Positions 35,150 through 44,043 of a DNA stretch of 53,521 nt are shown here, one piece after another (the stretch's first letter is position 1; the number at the start of each line of letters is the position of its first letter). The position numbers and the translations under genes are program-made. The notes beneath the pieces are model-generated. The model was not told where the DNA came from and ran no database searches. It was given only the letters and a program-made list of their open reading frames with translations. Location: contig JAHEFR010000019.1 in assembly GCA_024640085.1 (NCBI GenBank), positions 1-53,521 of the forward strand, in the 5' to 3' direction. Source of the DNA: Gammaproteobacteria bacterium (GTDB lineage: Bacteria > Pseudomonadota > Gammaproteobacteria > Steroidobacterales > XN24).

Positions 35150-36960
35150 CGTTCCGCCAGCATGTCGCGCAGGGCCCGCACCTCTCTCAGGGCCTCCCGC
35201 AGAAGGGCCAGTTCCCCGGCGGACATGTCCTCGGTGGGAACCAGGTTGGCGACATCTGCCGGCACCATGGTGGTGTCCGTGTCCTCCAGTCGGCGAAGCT
35301 GGCGTCCCAGCCGGAGGCGATTGAACACCAGCAGAGCCTCGGCAAGATCGTCGGCCACGGATTTCTCGATGACGCCCGCGTCCCGTAGCGCGTCGAGGCG
35401 CCGGAACGTATTCGACGCCGAGATCCCTGCCTCCAGGGAGAGCACCCGGACGCAGTGCACCAGCGGAATGATCCCGTGCTGCTTCACGTCGATCTCCCGG
35501 CCCTTCCGGCTGCCCGACTCGAAAAACAGCGGCGCCGCCTCGGCCTCGATGACCGGTCTCAGCATCTTGCCGAAGAAACGGGGATCCTTCGGCAGGTGTT
35601 CTGCCAGCCAGGTATCAAGCGGATCGAATAGAGTTTTGCGGCCGGCGATCGGCGTCGCGTCGAATACCGCGGAGAGCCCGAAGACCGCCTCGTCATCGGC
35701 GACCCGGGACCAGGCCTCGAGGCGTTCCCGCCAGGCATCGGCGGTCATCGCCCATTCCGGGTTGCTCACTACCATTCGATGAGGGGACGGCGGATATCCG
35801 AGACGCTCGGCTCGCGCGGAGAACTCTTCCAGCACTGCCTGCTGGTCGGGCCAGTCGAGGTCGGGGCTCAGAACCAGCGCATTGCTCTGGTCGGTCCGCA
35901 TCACCTGTTCGCCACGCCCCTCGCTGCCGAGCATCAGCAGGCAGGTGTCCCCGCGGACGTTCTCCGGCACCAGCAGGTCGAAATTCCGGGCCACGATCCG
36001 GCGATGGATCTCGGCCAGAAGGTCCATGATGAAGCGGAGGTTGACCCGCTGAGCGAACAGTGAACGGGCCAGATCGACCACGTCCTTGGAGGCGTGCAGC
36101 AGGGCGGGGAAATCGGCGGCCGCTTCCACCCGCAGGGCGATCACGTGGCTGTGGCTGGAGAGGTAACCGAGGATGTCGCCCATCTCCACCAGCCCGATTG
36201 GGCGCCCCTCCCTGAGCACGACCAGGCGCTCGATGCCATGGCGGACCATCCCGATGAGGGCGTCGAACAGGAACTCGCCTTCCTCGATGGTGATCAGCTG
36301 CCAGGTAGCTACGCTGGCTGCCGGGTCCTCCGGGCTATGGTCGCCCAGCGCGACCGCTTCGAGCATGTTGGTCCGGGTGAGGATGCCGTACTCATCGCCC
36401 CGGGTGGCCAGCACGCAATCGGACCGGGTGGTGCGCATGATCTCGACCGCGTCGCTGATGCTGTCCTCTTCGGACAGAACGACCGCCGTGCGCATGCAGC
36501 TCGCGTCCACGCGAGCCAGGTTGAATGTGACCAGGTCCCGGTAGGCTCCGCTCTGGGCCACGAGCTTGGTCTTTGTGGCCAGGTCCTGGTGGAAGAACTC
36601 GCCGAAATCGGGGTTGGCATAAACCATCTCCCGGAACAGTTCCGCCGGCAGGGCGTGGCAGAGGGTGTCCTCGGCGGCCAGGTAGGTGTTCCGGGCACGC
36701 CCCCGCAACACCGCCAGCGACCCGAATGTCTCGCCGTCACGATAATGGGCGACCGCCCGGCTGGTCTCATCGGACCGAGGTTGTCGCTCCTCGACCAGCC
36801 CCTTGTCCACGATATAGAAGTGGGTGGAAACCTTGCCGGCCTCGATGATCCGATGCCCGGAGGGGATAAAAAGGATGTCCATCCCGCGTACCACCCGCTG
36901 CCGCTGGTCCGGTGTCAGCAGTGAGAAGGGCGGCTCGGATGTGTCGAAGTCCGCGTACAT
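35134..36960 (-). CDS. Second DUF294 nucleotidyltransferase-like protein, probably catalytically altered
   Basis: 608 residues with the same layout as the 32100-33890 protein: cNMP-binding-like barrel (1-135), CBS pair (about 155-270), DUF294 nucleotidyltransferase and helical tail with NTFRRLDALRDAG. It is clearly a paralogue: both begin with a SEPPFS run and share GSEGRGEQ. At the metal site the second Asp is replaced: T356-D357-Q358-S359 where the paralogue has TDQD. The codon is AGC (35884-35886), so a single-base reading error is unlikely. It may be a pseudoenzyme that senses or sequesters, or it may work with one Asp. It converges with the deaminase gene. Confidence 0.9.
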   Translation of the reverse strand: MYADFDTSEPPFSLLTPDQRQRVVRGMDILFIPSGHRIIEAGKVSTHFYIVDKGLVEERQPRSDETSRAVAHYRDGETFGSLAVLRGRARNTYLAAEDTLCHALPAELFREMVYANPDFGEFFHQDLATKTKLVAQSGAYRDLVTFNLARVDASCMRTAVVLSEEDSISDAVEIMRTTRSDCVLATRGDEYGILTRTNMLEAVALGDHSPEDPAASVATWQLITIEEGEFLFDALIGMVRHGIERLVVLREGRPIGLVEMGDILGYLSSHSHVIALRVEAAADFPALLHASKDVVDLARSLFAQRVNLRFIMDLLAEIHRRIVARNFDLLVPENVRGDTCLLMLGSEGRGEQVMRTDQSNALVLSPDLDWPDQQAVLEEFSARAERLGYPPSPHRMVVSNPEWAMTADAWRERLEAWSRVADDEAVFGLSAVFDATPIAGRKTLFDPLDTWLAEHLPKDPRFFGKMLRPVIEAEAAPLFFESGSRKGREIDVKQHGIIPLVHCVRVLSLEAGISASNTFRRLDALRDAGVIEKSVADDLAEALLVFNRLRLGRQLRRLEDTDTTMVPADVANLVPTEDMSAGELALLREALREVRALRDMLAERYGVD

Positions 36961-37067
36961 GCAAGAAAGGGTGGGGAGGGGCCTCCCCTGCTGTCAATGC
37001 CACGAAGGGATGAGGCCCAGCCAGCCCGTTCGTTCCGCTCGTCCGTCCTCGGCCGGTTCCCCTCCGC

Positions 37068-38129
37068 CTATCTGCCCCAGTCGGTGCTGCCGATGTAGGG
37101 TGCCGGGGGATCGTAGTCGTAGCGCGCGAGCTCCTCGAGGACCTGCTGGCGGGTCGTGGTCACGCCGGGCGGCCACAGCGACGCCCAGGTCACGCATCCT
37201 TTCATCCTGTCCTTCGCCCGCCACTCTGCGATGGCGCCGTCTGCCAGACTGGCCTCCACGTCCTCACACAGGTAGGGCCACTTCTCCTGCGACTCTCCCA
37301 CATGCTTTTCACTGGCCAGCTCGGAACCGTTCCGGACCCATCGCCAGCTCAACGGACGCTTCATGGTGAACTGGCTCTCGATCCAGCGCATGTCCAGGTT
37401 GTAATTGGCCTCGCCTTCCACGGTCAAAGTCAGGACAACCGGACTCACTGTCGTGATGTTGTCTACGGCCTCGGGCGTCAGCAGATCCTTGTTCTCCACA
37501 TGCAGTTCCCGCGTCAGCCTGACGGTATGCGCGCCGGGAGCCCACCGGGTCTGCACGCGGGTCGGTCCCCGGGGAGCGATATCTCCCAGGGAGGTCACCC
37601 GGGCCAGGAAAACGCCGTCGACATAGACAAACAGGTCACGGGGCGGGACCGGGGTTCTGTCGCCCTCGTAGCCCTCATGGGCTTTGTATTCGATGGACAC
37701 CTCGACAGTGCAGCAGTCCTCTGCTGCGCCGGCCTGGGTCCCGGTCGTGGGGGATGCGGCGGCGCCGGATCCCGGAGCGGACCCCGGGGCCGAATAGGTC
37801 GGTGGGGCCGGCACCGGGGCAGAGGGAGCAGGCGGCGGTCGGGCAGACAGCTCCAGCAATGCCTGGATGAGTTCCTTCGGCGCCTGGGCCTGGGACAGGG
37901 CGATCACGTCGTCCGCGCTCAGCGGCCCTGGCTGGCGCCCGCTCGACTCGACCCATTCGATCACCAGATCGGGTGCGACACCGACGTCCAGCATTCTGAC
38001 TACGTCGGCTACGACCGGGTCCACGGACCCGCTGGCGGCGGTCTGCGCGTGCGCGACCGGCAGCCCGGCGATGAGTACCGTCAGCATCGCAAGCGCGGGG
38101 ATCGGCATCTTCGCCGGCCTGATACTCAT
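37068..38129 (-). CDS. Secreted protein of unknown function
   Basis: 353 residues from the ATG at 38129 (AAAGGAAT upstream). A signal peptide ends at PVAHAQ (about residue 28). The mature N-terminus has VVADVVRMLDVGVAPDLVIEWVESSG, then a proline-rich linker (about 95-140). A C-terminal domain follows with a likely double-cysteine AEDCCTVEVSIEYK, FVYVDGVFLARV and APGAHTVRLTREL. It is not a family I can name; the C-terminal strands recall an extracytoplasmic beta-sandwich. It lies between the porin and the second DUF294 gene on the minus strand, 107 bases upstream of the latter, and is probably independently transcribed. Confidence 0.75.
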   Translation of the reverse strand: MSIRPAKMPIPALAMLTVLIAGLPVAHAQTAASGSVDPVVADVVRMLDVGVAPDLVIEWVESSGRQPGPLSADDVIALSQAQAPKELIQALLELSARPPPAPSAPVPAPPTYSAPGSAPGSGAAASPTTGTQAGAAEDCCTVEVSIEYKAHEGYEGDRTPVPPRDLFVYVDGVFLARVTSLGDIAPRGPTRVQTRWAPGAHTVRLTRELHVENKDLLTPEAVDNITTVSPVVLTLTVEGEANYNLDMRWIESQFTMKRPLSWRWVRNGSELASEKHVGESQEKWPYLCEDVEASLADGAIAEWRAKDRMKGCVTWASLWPPGVTTTRQQVLEELARYDYDPPAPYIGSTDWGR

Positions 38130-38303
38130 AGTGGTATTCCTTTCTTGCTCTGGCTCCGACCCTGGATACCAGCGGCGGTCTTGCGCACGCATCCGCGGGC
38201 CCGTCATCGCGGGCAGGTGCGAACCTTATCCCTCCGGGGCCCCCGTTGCCAAGTGATCCATGTCGCCGACAGGGACATGTTCCCTGCAGGGCGCTGCCCA
38301 GCA

Positions 38304-38343
38304 AAAAAATCGGGCCCCCGCCGTTGCCGCCGGGGGCCCGATC
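38304..38343 (-). terminator. Intrinsic terminator of the porin gene
   Basis: ATCGGGCCCC and its complement GGGGCCCGAT (38310-38343) make a strong GC stem of at least ten pairs. On the minus strand it is followed by seven T (complement of the A run at 38304-38310). It ends 16 bases after the porin stop. Confidence 0.9.
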
Positions 38344-38359
38344 TCAACCGATCAGGTGA

Positions 38360-39571
38360 TCAGTAAGTCGTGTAGAAGCCAAGGAGGAACGTGTTACGGG
38401 AATTCTCGGTCGTCCCGCTGTAGTCCTCGTCGAGATCGGTAGATTCGAATCCGAGCTTGACGTTGGCATTCTGGCCCTTGAAGAAGTAGCTCACGCCTAC
38501 GCGGTACAGGTTGTAGTTACCCAAGTCACCACTGAGGGCATCGCCATCCCACTCCTCGTACTCGACCCACGGCTGCCACTGGTTGATGTAGTAGCCAGCC
38601 TGGACGTAGAAGCCGCTGCCCTGCGCCTGGGCGGCGCTGGCATCGGCTTTGTCAAGGTCGAGGTCCGAATAAGCGGCTTCGGCCGTGAAGGCGCCGTCAC
38701 CCATCGGCCACTCGATGAAGGCGTCCGCCTCCCAGTAGCTGTAGTCAGCCGTATCGAGGGTCGTTCCGGTGGTCTTGTCCTGGATCTCGTCCTGGCTTTC
38801 GACGGAAAGACCGAAGCCGACGGTCTTCTTCTTGCCCAGGTAGGTCGAGCTGTTGAAGTAGCCCGGCTCGGCGTCGAACAGGTTCAGCTGGACACGTCCG
38901 GCGAAGCGGAGCTTGTTGCCGTCAGCCACTGAAGAAGAAGCATCCTGCACGCCATCGTACATGCCGGCGTAGTACTTCAGATGGGTGGTATCGCTGAACG
39001 AGCCGGAACCGAAGAGCGTGGCGCCCACGTCTCGGACGGCGTTGTCTGCGCCCAGATTATCGCTGGTCTGGCTGATCGTGCCGTTCGCGAACCTGTCCAG
39101 AGACCGGAGGCCCCAGCTCAGGTTCTTGTACGTGAGTCCCGGCCGGTCGATGGTCATCAACGCAGCGGAGCTGGTCAAAGCCTGCCGCGACGACGGAGCC
39201 ATGTGCTCACCGGTGAACAGCTGCGCCCAGTTGTTGAACTTCAGGAGGACGTAGCTGTCGATGACGCGCATGTCCGAACCGGTGCCGCCCGAATCATCGG
39301 AAGCATCAGTCTGGATAAAGGCGCTGACCATGTCGTTGACCACCAGGTTCAGGCGGAAACGGGCCCGGCGCACCTTGAAGTCGGTGTCGTCGTTCCAGCT
39401 GCCGTTGTCACCGGCGACTTCCTGCTGGATGATCTGGGACTGGACGCGGGCGCCCAGATCGATATACGAGTCGTCATCGATCTTGAGCTTGGCGCCGGCC
39501 AGGGTCGGTCCGCTGGCGAGAAGGCCTACGGCGATGCCAGCCACTAACGCAAGTTTCGGTGTCTTCATCAT
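38360..39571 (-). CDS. OprO/OprP-like outer-membrane porin
   Basis: 403 residues with a signal peptide ending ASGPTLAG (about 26). The mature protein is a beta-barrel of alternating strands: DDSYIDLGARVQSQIIQQE, FKVRRARFRLNLVV, YKNLSWGLRS, and a C-terminal strand ending in aromatic residues (NTFLLGFYTTY), the usual outer-membrane signal. The RxRRxRF-like run fits the phosphate-selective porin O/P family, though substrate selectivity cannot be read. The start follows GAGGGAGATTA. Upstream, CGGTCC-N5-GGACCG (39582-39598) is a dyad in the leader. It is the last gene after the TRAP operon and may be its outer-membrane entry route. Confidence 0.88.
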   Translation of the reverse strand: MMKTPKLALVAGIAVGLLASGPTLAGAKLKIDDDSYIDLGARVQSQIIQQEVAGDNGSWNDDTDFKVRRARFRLNLVVNDMVSAFIQTDASDDSGGTGSDMRVIDSYVLLKFNNWAQLFTGEHMAPSSRQALTSSAALMTIDRPGLTYKNLSWGLRSLDRFANGTISQTSDNLGADNAVRDVGATLFGSGSFSDTTHLKYYAGMYDGVQDASSSVADGNKLRFAGRVQLNLFDAEPGYFNSSTYLGKKKTVGFGLSVESQDEIQDKTTGTTLDTADYSYWEADAFIEWPMGDGAFTAEAAYSDLDLDKADASAAQAQGSGFYVQAGYYINQWQPWVEYEEWDGDALSGDLGNYNLYRVGVSYFFKGQNANVKLGFESTDLDEDYSGTTENSRNTFLLGFYTTY

Positions 39572-39664
39572 TAATCTCCCTCGGTCCTAACCGGACCGTG
39601 TGCAGCAATTCTAATTGTTGGATCAAATCCACACAACTAGTCGAAAGTCTTACACGGCCTCAGT

Positions 39665-40168
39665 TTAGCTTGTTTCAGAAAAACCACTAGGGACCTGGAC
39701 GGTGACGACGGGGACGGGACAGTTCTTGACCAGGGAGCGGGCTGTGCTGCCTATCATCCGGTCCAGGACGGATGACTCTGTATGGGCTCCAATTACAACC
39801 ATATCGGCGTTTTTCGCCTCCACCATCTCCAGGATCCGGGCCTCGGTGTGGCCCTCGGCGATAATCACCTCGCTGACCAGCTGGTCCCATTCCTCCACGC
39901 CGCTGACCGCCGACAGGACGCCTTTCATATGGCCGGGTAACGACTTCCGGGCCCGTTTTTGCGCATTTTTTATCAGCTCGCCCAAACTGCCCTCGCCAGC
40001 GTAGCCTTCCACCAGCCGGGTCTGTTTGCGGCTCAGGGACTCCATGACGTGCAGGGCCACGATCTTCGCCCCCAGCGCCCGGGCCAGGGTGAACGCATAA
40101 CCGAACACGTAGGGGGCGTGGGGGCCCAGGGAGGTGCAATAGAGAATGGTTCTTATTTCGGGCAGCAT
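39665..40168 (-). CDS. Universal stress protein A family
   Basis: 167 residues from the ATG at 40168. The N-terminus TILYCTSLGPHAPYVFGYAF is the UspA start, ALGAKIVALHVME the second strand, and the ATP-loop region reads VVIGAHTESSVLDRMIGST. The second Gly of the usual GxxG is Thr here, so nucleotide binding is uncertain. It is the last gene of the TRAP operon, 24 bases after the permease. TRAP-linked UspA proteins are known, for example TeaD with the ectoine carrier TeaABC, where it tunes uptake. The same role is inferred here. Confidence 0.9.
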   Translation of the reverse strand: MLPEIRTILYCTSLGPHAPYVFGYAFTLARALGAKIVALHVMESLSRKQTRLVEGYAGEGSLGELIKNAQKRARKSLPGHMKGVLSAVSGVEEWDQLVSEVIIAEGHTEARILEMVEAKNADMVVIGAHTESSVLDRMIGSTARSLVKNCPVPVVTVQVPSGFSETS

Positions 40169-40191
40169 ATCTCGATCCGGAGAGGGTGAAT

Positions 40192-42624
40192 CTAGGTGAC
40201 GGCAGGCGCGCCTTTCTGTTCGTCGCGGCGGTTCCGGGCCTTCTGGCTCATATACACGGCGCCCACCAGCAGCAGTCCGATCCCGTCCGTGAGCAGGGTA
40301 GGCCAGTACAGCAGCACGGTGGCTATGGCCAGCACCACCCACTCGAGCAGGTTGGTGCGGCGGATGAAATAGCCCATGGTCAGTGCAGAGAAGGCCAGCG
40401 TGCCGAGCACCGCGGAGAACATGGACGACATGATCTTGGTGGGCTTGGCGGACATTTCTGCGATGACCGTTCCGGTCTCCAGGTAGCCGCCCCCGGCGAC
40501 CGTGAAGTCCTTGATGACGCCGTCGCGGCTGGCGGCGATGTCACGAATCTCTTCGCCATCCATCACCTTCACAACAGGATCGCCAATTTCCACCGTGTCC
40601 CCGGGCTGTGCCTGGAACTCCAGGATCATGGCGCCCATGATCGGATCGTTGATCTCCGGCGCCACCAGCGGCTTGCCCTCGAAAAGGATCTGGGGCGTAT
40701 AGGCGAACAGGATCGGCACGACGTACAGCAGCTTGGCGAACTTGAAAGAAGTCCAGCCAGTCTTCCAGGGGTCCGATCCTGCGATCGCAGCCCCCGCGTA
40801 GGCCGCTACACAGACCGGTGGCGTAATGTTGGAATCCTGGCTGAACCAGTAGACGATCATGTGGGCCGCGATCAGCACGACGCCCAGTTCCATCAGGGGC
40901 GGCACAGCCAGTACGGCGACGATCAGGTAGGCGGCTGTCACCGGTACGCCCATGCCGAGCACCAGCGAGGCCAGCGCGATCAGCACGATGGCGGCCAGCA
41001 GGTTCCCGCCCGCGGCGGAGATGATGATGTCCGAGAACTTGAGACCGATACCGGTCAGGGAGATGGTGCCGACGATGACGCCGATGACGCCCACCGTGGC
41101 ACCGATGATCAGCGTATTGCGGGCGCCGGTCTGGATCGCCTCCCAGATCTCCCTGGGCCCCATACGGGTCTCTTTTTTCACCCAGCTGACCGCGATACAG
41201 GACAGGGTCGCCCAGAACGCGGAGAAGCCCGGTGAATAGCCCATGACCATCAGGATGGTGATGATCACCAGCGGCATGGAGAAGTACCACTCCTTCTTCA
41301 GTACCTCCGTCCAGTGCGGCATGTTGGGATCATCGATGCCCCGGATATTGTGCTTCTTGGCTTCGAAGTGAATCATGCAGAAGACGGAATAGAAATACAG
41401 CAGCGCCGGGAAGATGGCGATGACCATGATGTGGGCGTAGGGCGTTTCGGTGAGTTCCGCCATCAGGAAGCCGCCAGCTCCCATGATCGGCGGCATGAAC
41501 ATACCGCCGATGGATGCGGAAGGCTCGATGGCACCAGCCACGTGGGGCCGGAACCCGGCCCGCTTCATGAGCGGGATGGTGAAGGCCCCGGTCGAGACCG
41601 TGTTGGCGATGGCGCTGCCCGAAACCGACCCGAACAGGGCCGACGCCACGACTGCGACTTTGGCCGGTCCGCCGGTGCTGTGGCCCGCCGCCGCCATGGG
41701 CAGGTCGATAAAGAATCTTCCGGCCCCGGACTTGTGCAGGAAGGCGCCGAAGAAAATGAAAAGAATCACGTACGTCGCCAGGACGTTGGCCATGACGCCG
41801 AACACGCCGTTGGTGGTCAGGTACAGCGAAGTGGCCAGCCGCTCCACGCCGAATCCACGATGAGCGATCATGTCCGGGAAATAGGGGCCGAACAGCCCGT
41901 AGCAGATCAGCATCACGCCGATGAGGGTCATTGACCAGCCCAGCACCCGGCGACAGACCTCCAGGGAGATCAAGATGCCGGCGATGCTGACCAGGGCGTC
42001 CAGCTCGTTCTCGGCGCCTGCGCGGTAATTCAGCGCCTCGAATTCCTGCATCCAGTAGATGACGACCGCGGCGCTGGCGACAGCGAAGATGATGTCGGAG
42101 AGCACCGGGTTCTGCGGGTTGCGCTTCGCCATCCAGCCGTCCACCGCCAGCATGAGGCCGCCGATGGCCAGGGTGCCTACCACCATGACCCACATGCCGG
42201 GGCCCATGGCACCCAGCGCCGCGCCTGCGCCGGATTCCTTCCAGGTATCGCCGATTGACATCAGCGCCTGGTGGAAAGCGTTCACGTCACCAAAGAAAAG
42301 CAGGGCGCTGGCCGTGCTCGCGACCAGCGCCCCGACCAGTACCGCAAGGGGGTATTTGAACCAGGTACTGCCACCGGGATAGAGCAGGAACACCAGGATG
42401 TACGTGACCAGCACGTATACGCCCCGATGGTACTGGGTGGCCACGCTGGCCAGGCCGGCAGTGTAGAAGTAGAACACCACCATGCCGAAGCCCAGCAGGG
42501 CGACTATCCAATGCCAGATCCCCGAAGGACTCCGCCCCGAGGCGGAGTCCTTCTCCAGCAGTTCCTTGACCTTTTCTTGTTGCTCGGCGTCTAGGATTTC
42601 CAGCGCCTTGTCTTCTTCGGTCAT
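40192..42624 (-). CDS. Fused TRAP transporter permease (DctQM) with a biotinyl/lipoyl-like insert
   Basis: 810 residues from the ATG at 42624 (GGAGGGGG upstream). The small (Q) and large (M) TRAP membrane subunits are fused, with large-subunit sequence LPMAAAGHSTGGPAKVAVVASALFGSVSGSAIANTVSTG and AFGFMGVPVT-like helices. Near the C-terminus, residues 670-730, there is a barrel-sandwich pattern: PGDTVEIGDPVVKVM, then DIAASRDGVIKDFTVAGG and YLETGTVIAEM. The attachment lysine is absent; MDGEE takes the place of EAMKM. Two helices follow. It works with the TAXI binding protein to import an organic acid with Na+. Confidence 0.93.
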   Translation of the reverse strand: MTEEDKALEILDAEQQEKVKELLEKDSASGRSPSGIWHWIVALLGFGMVVFYFYTAGLASVATQYHRGVYVLVTYILVFLLYPGGSTWFKYPLAVLVGALVASTASALLFFGDVNAFHQALMSIGDTWKESGAGAALGAMGPGMWVMVVGTLAIGGLMLAVDGWMAKRNPQNPVLSDIIFAVASAAVVIYWMQEFEALNYRAGAENELDALVSIAGILISLEVCRRVLGWSMTLIGVMLICYGLFGPYFPDMIAHRGFGVERLATSLYLTTNGVFGVMANVLATYVILFIFFGAFLHKSGAGRFFIDLPMAAAGHSTGGPAKVAVVASALFGSVSGSAIANTVSTGAFTIPLMKRAGFRPHVAGAIEPSASIGGMFMPPIMGAGGFLMAELTETPYAHIMVIAIFPALLYFYSVFCMIHFEAKKHNIRGIDDPNMPHWTEVLKKEWYFSMPLVIITILMVMGYSPGFSAFWATLSCIAVSWVKKETRMGPREIWEAIQTGARNTLIIGATVGVIGVIVGTISLTGIGLKFSDIIISAAGGNLLAAIVLIALASLVLGMGVPVTAAYLIVAVLAVPPLMELGVVLIAAHMIVYWFSQDSNITPPVCVAAYAGAAIAGSDPWKTGWTSFKFAKLLYVVPILFAYTPQILFEGKPLVAPEINDPIMGAMILEFQAQPGDTVEIGDPVVKVMDGEEIRDIAASRDGVIKDFTVAGGGYLETGTVIAEMSAKPTKIMSSMFSAVLGTLAFSALTMGYFIRRTNLLEWVVLAIATVLLYWPTLLTDGIGLLLVGAVYMSQKARNRRDEQKGAPAVT

Positions 42625-42666
42625 CTGGCTTACCCCCTCCGGCAAGCGCCCTTTATGTTGCGTGCA

Positions 42667-43659
42667 TTACCGTGCGCTCTGGGCCTCCGTGATCGTCAGC
42701 CCCTGTTCCTTCCAGAACTTCTCTGCGCCGGGGTGGACCGGTGTGACAATACCGTCGAGCCCGCTCTTGACGGACATGGACTTGGCAGTGCTCTTCACCT
42801 TCACCATGTAGGCCAGGCCTTCCTTGGAGTAGATGTCGGTCAGTGCTCCGTATACCACCTCGGGGCTCACGTGGGCCCCTGCCACCCAGAGCGCCGAGTC
42901 CTGGAACGAGGCGACGTCGTAATCCACGCCGCTGTAGGTCCCGGCCGGGATGGTCAGGTCTGTGTAGAAAGGATAATCGTCGAAGAATCCGGCAGCCTTG
43001 CCGGCTTCGACCACGCCGAGGATCTTGATCTTGTTACTGGCGGCAGCCTGGATCACCGAGGAATTCGGGTAGCCGGCGAACACCCAGAACGCGTCGATCA
43101 GGTTATCGCCCAGGGCCGAGGCCGCCTTCGAATATCCCAGGAATTCCACGTTCATCTTGTCCCACAGGCCCAGTGACTTGAAATAGCGCTCTGCCGCACC
43201 GGCCGCGCCGGAACCGGCGCCGCCCACGGCGATCCGCTTGCCTTCCAGGTCCGCTACCTTGTCGATACCGCTGTCGGCCTTGACAATCAGGTGCGCCGGG
43301 GCGCCGTAGAGGAACGACATGGCGTACACGTTCTCGTACTTGCGGTCGTCGTTGGTGAGGCGGCCGTTCCGTCCGAGATAGGTGTCGCCCGAGTAGACGA
43401 TGCCGAAATCGGCCTCGCCGGAATTGACCCTGCGGAGGTTCTCCAGGGAACCGGCGGAGGCCATGTTGGAGACTTCCACGTCGCTCATGTTCTTGGACAG
43501 GCGGATGGCGATGCCGTTGGAGAAATACTGGAACGTTCCGCCTTCCGGCCCACCGGAGAATGCAAGGCGATCCAGGCCCATAGCAGTCGCTGCGACCAAG
43601 GTCATCCCCATGGCGCCCAGCGTGACTGCGAAGCCTCTAGCAAATTTACTCATTGTCAT
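42667..43659 (-). CDS. TAXI-family TRAP solute-binding protein
   Basis: 330 residues with a signal peptide (MSKFARGFAVTLGAMGMTLVAATAMG). The TAXI signature is LAFSGGPEGGTFQYFSNGIA, and the later IAVGGAGSGAAGAAERYF is the second conserved segment. These periplasmic proteins capture the substrate for fused TRAP permeases. Two ATG codons lie three codons apart; AGAGGGGC suits either. It is the first gene of the operon, with the permease 42 bases downstream. The ligand is often glutamate, 2-oxoglutarate or a related acid, but cannot be decided here. Confidence 0.93.
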   Translation of the reverse strand: MTMSKFARGFAVTLGAMGMTLVAATAMGLDRLAFSGGPEGGTFQYFSNGIAIRLSKNMSDVEVSNMASAGSLENLRRVNSGEADFGIVYSGDTYLGRNGRLTNDDRKYENVYAMSFLYGAPAHLIVKADSGIDKVADLEGKRIAVGGAGSGAAGAAERYFKSLGLWDKMNVEFLGYSKAASALGDNLIDAFWVFAGYPNSSVIQAAASNKIKILGVVEAGKAAGFFDDYPFYTDLTIPAGTYSGVDYDVASFQDSALWVAGAHVSPEVVYGALTDIYSKEGLAYMVKVKSTAKSMSVKSGLDGIVTPVHPGAEKFWKEQGLTITEAQSAR

Positions 43660-44043
43660 GCCCCTCTGATAAAAAAATGGAAAGCCCGTTTCTAATCCGC
43701 GAGCGTGAGCCCGCTTTCTGCCTTCCCTCGACAGATTCGGCCCCGGCAGCTAAGCCAGGTCCGCTTCGTCAGCGCGGGCCATCGAATGCTCCGGGACTGT
43801 GTCCGTCCCGTGCGCGATTCGGCAGCCCGGCCGCGTAACAGTAAACCAAATTCTATGGTCCATCACGATTGATAGCATGGTGCGGTGCAATGACGGAACC
43901 CTTCTTATAGCGAATTGACACGCGCGCATCGCCGTGGTTCGAGGCGGCGATCCCGGCGACCGGTCCCGCCTCGGGCAAACGGAGACCGGGTGATCGTTCG
44001 CTCTCCGGGTCCCGGTCGTGGCGCCGGTGCGCCACCGGTCCGG
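43660..44043. other. Intergenic region before the TRAP operon
   Basis: No gene is seen. The stretch is less GC-rich around 43835-43880, where the TRAP promoter probably lies, but I cannot place -35 and -10 boxes. The frames on both strands here lack family features or good starts. The YeeE gene stops at 44044 on the same strand. Confidence 0.5.

Noticed and set aside
35884-35886. Ser in the second DUF294 protein as a sequencing error
   Set aside because: AGC differs from Asp codons (GAC/GAT) at two or more positions, so one wrong base would not explain it.
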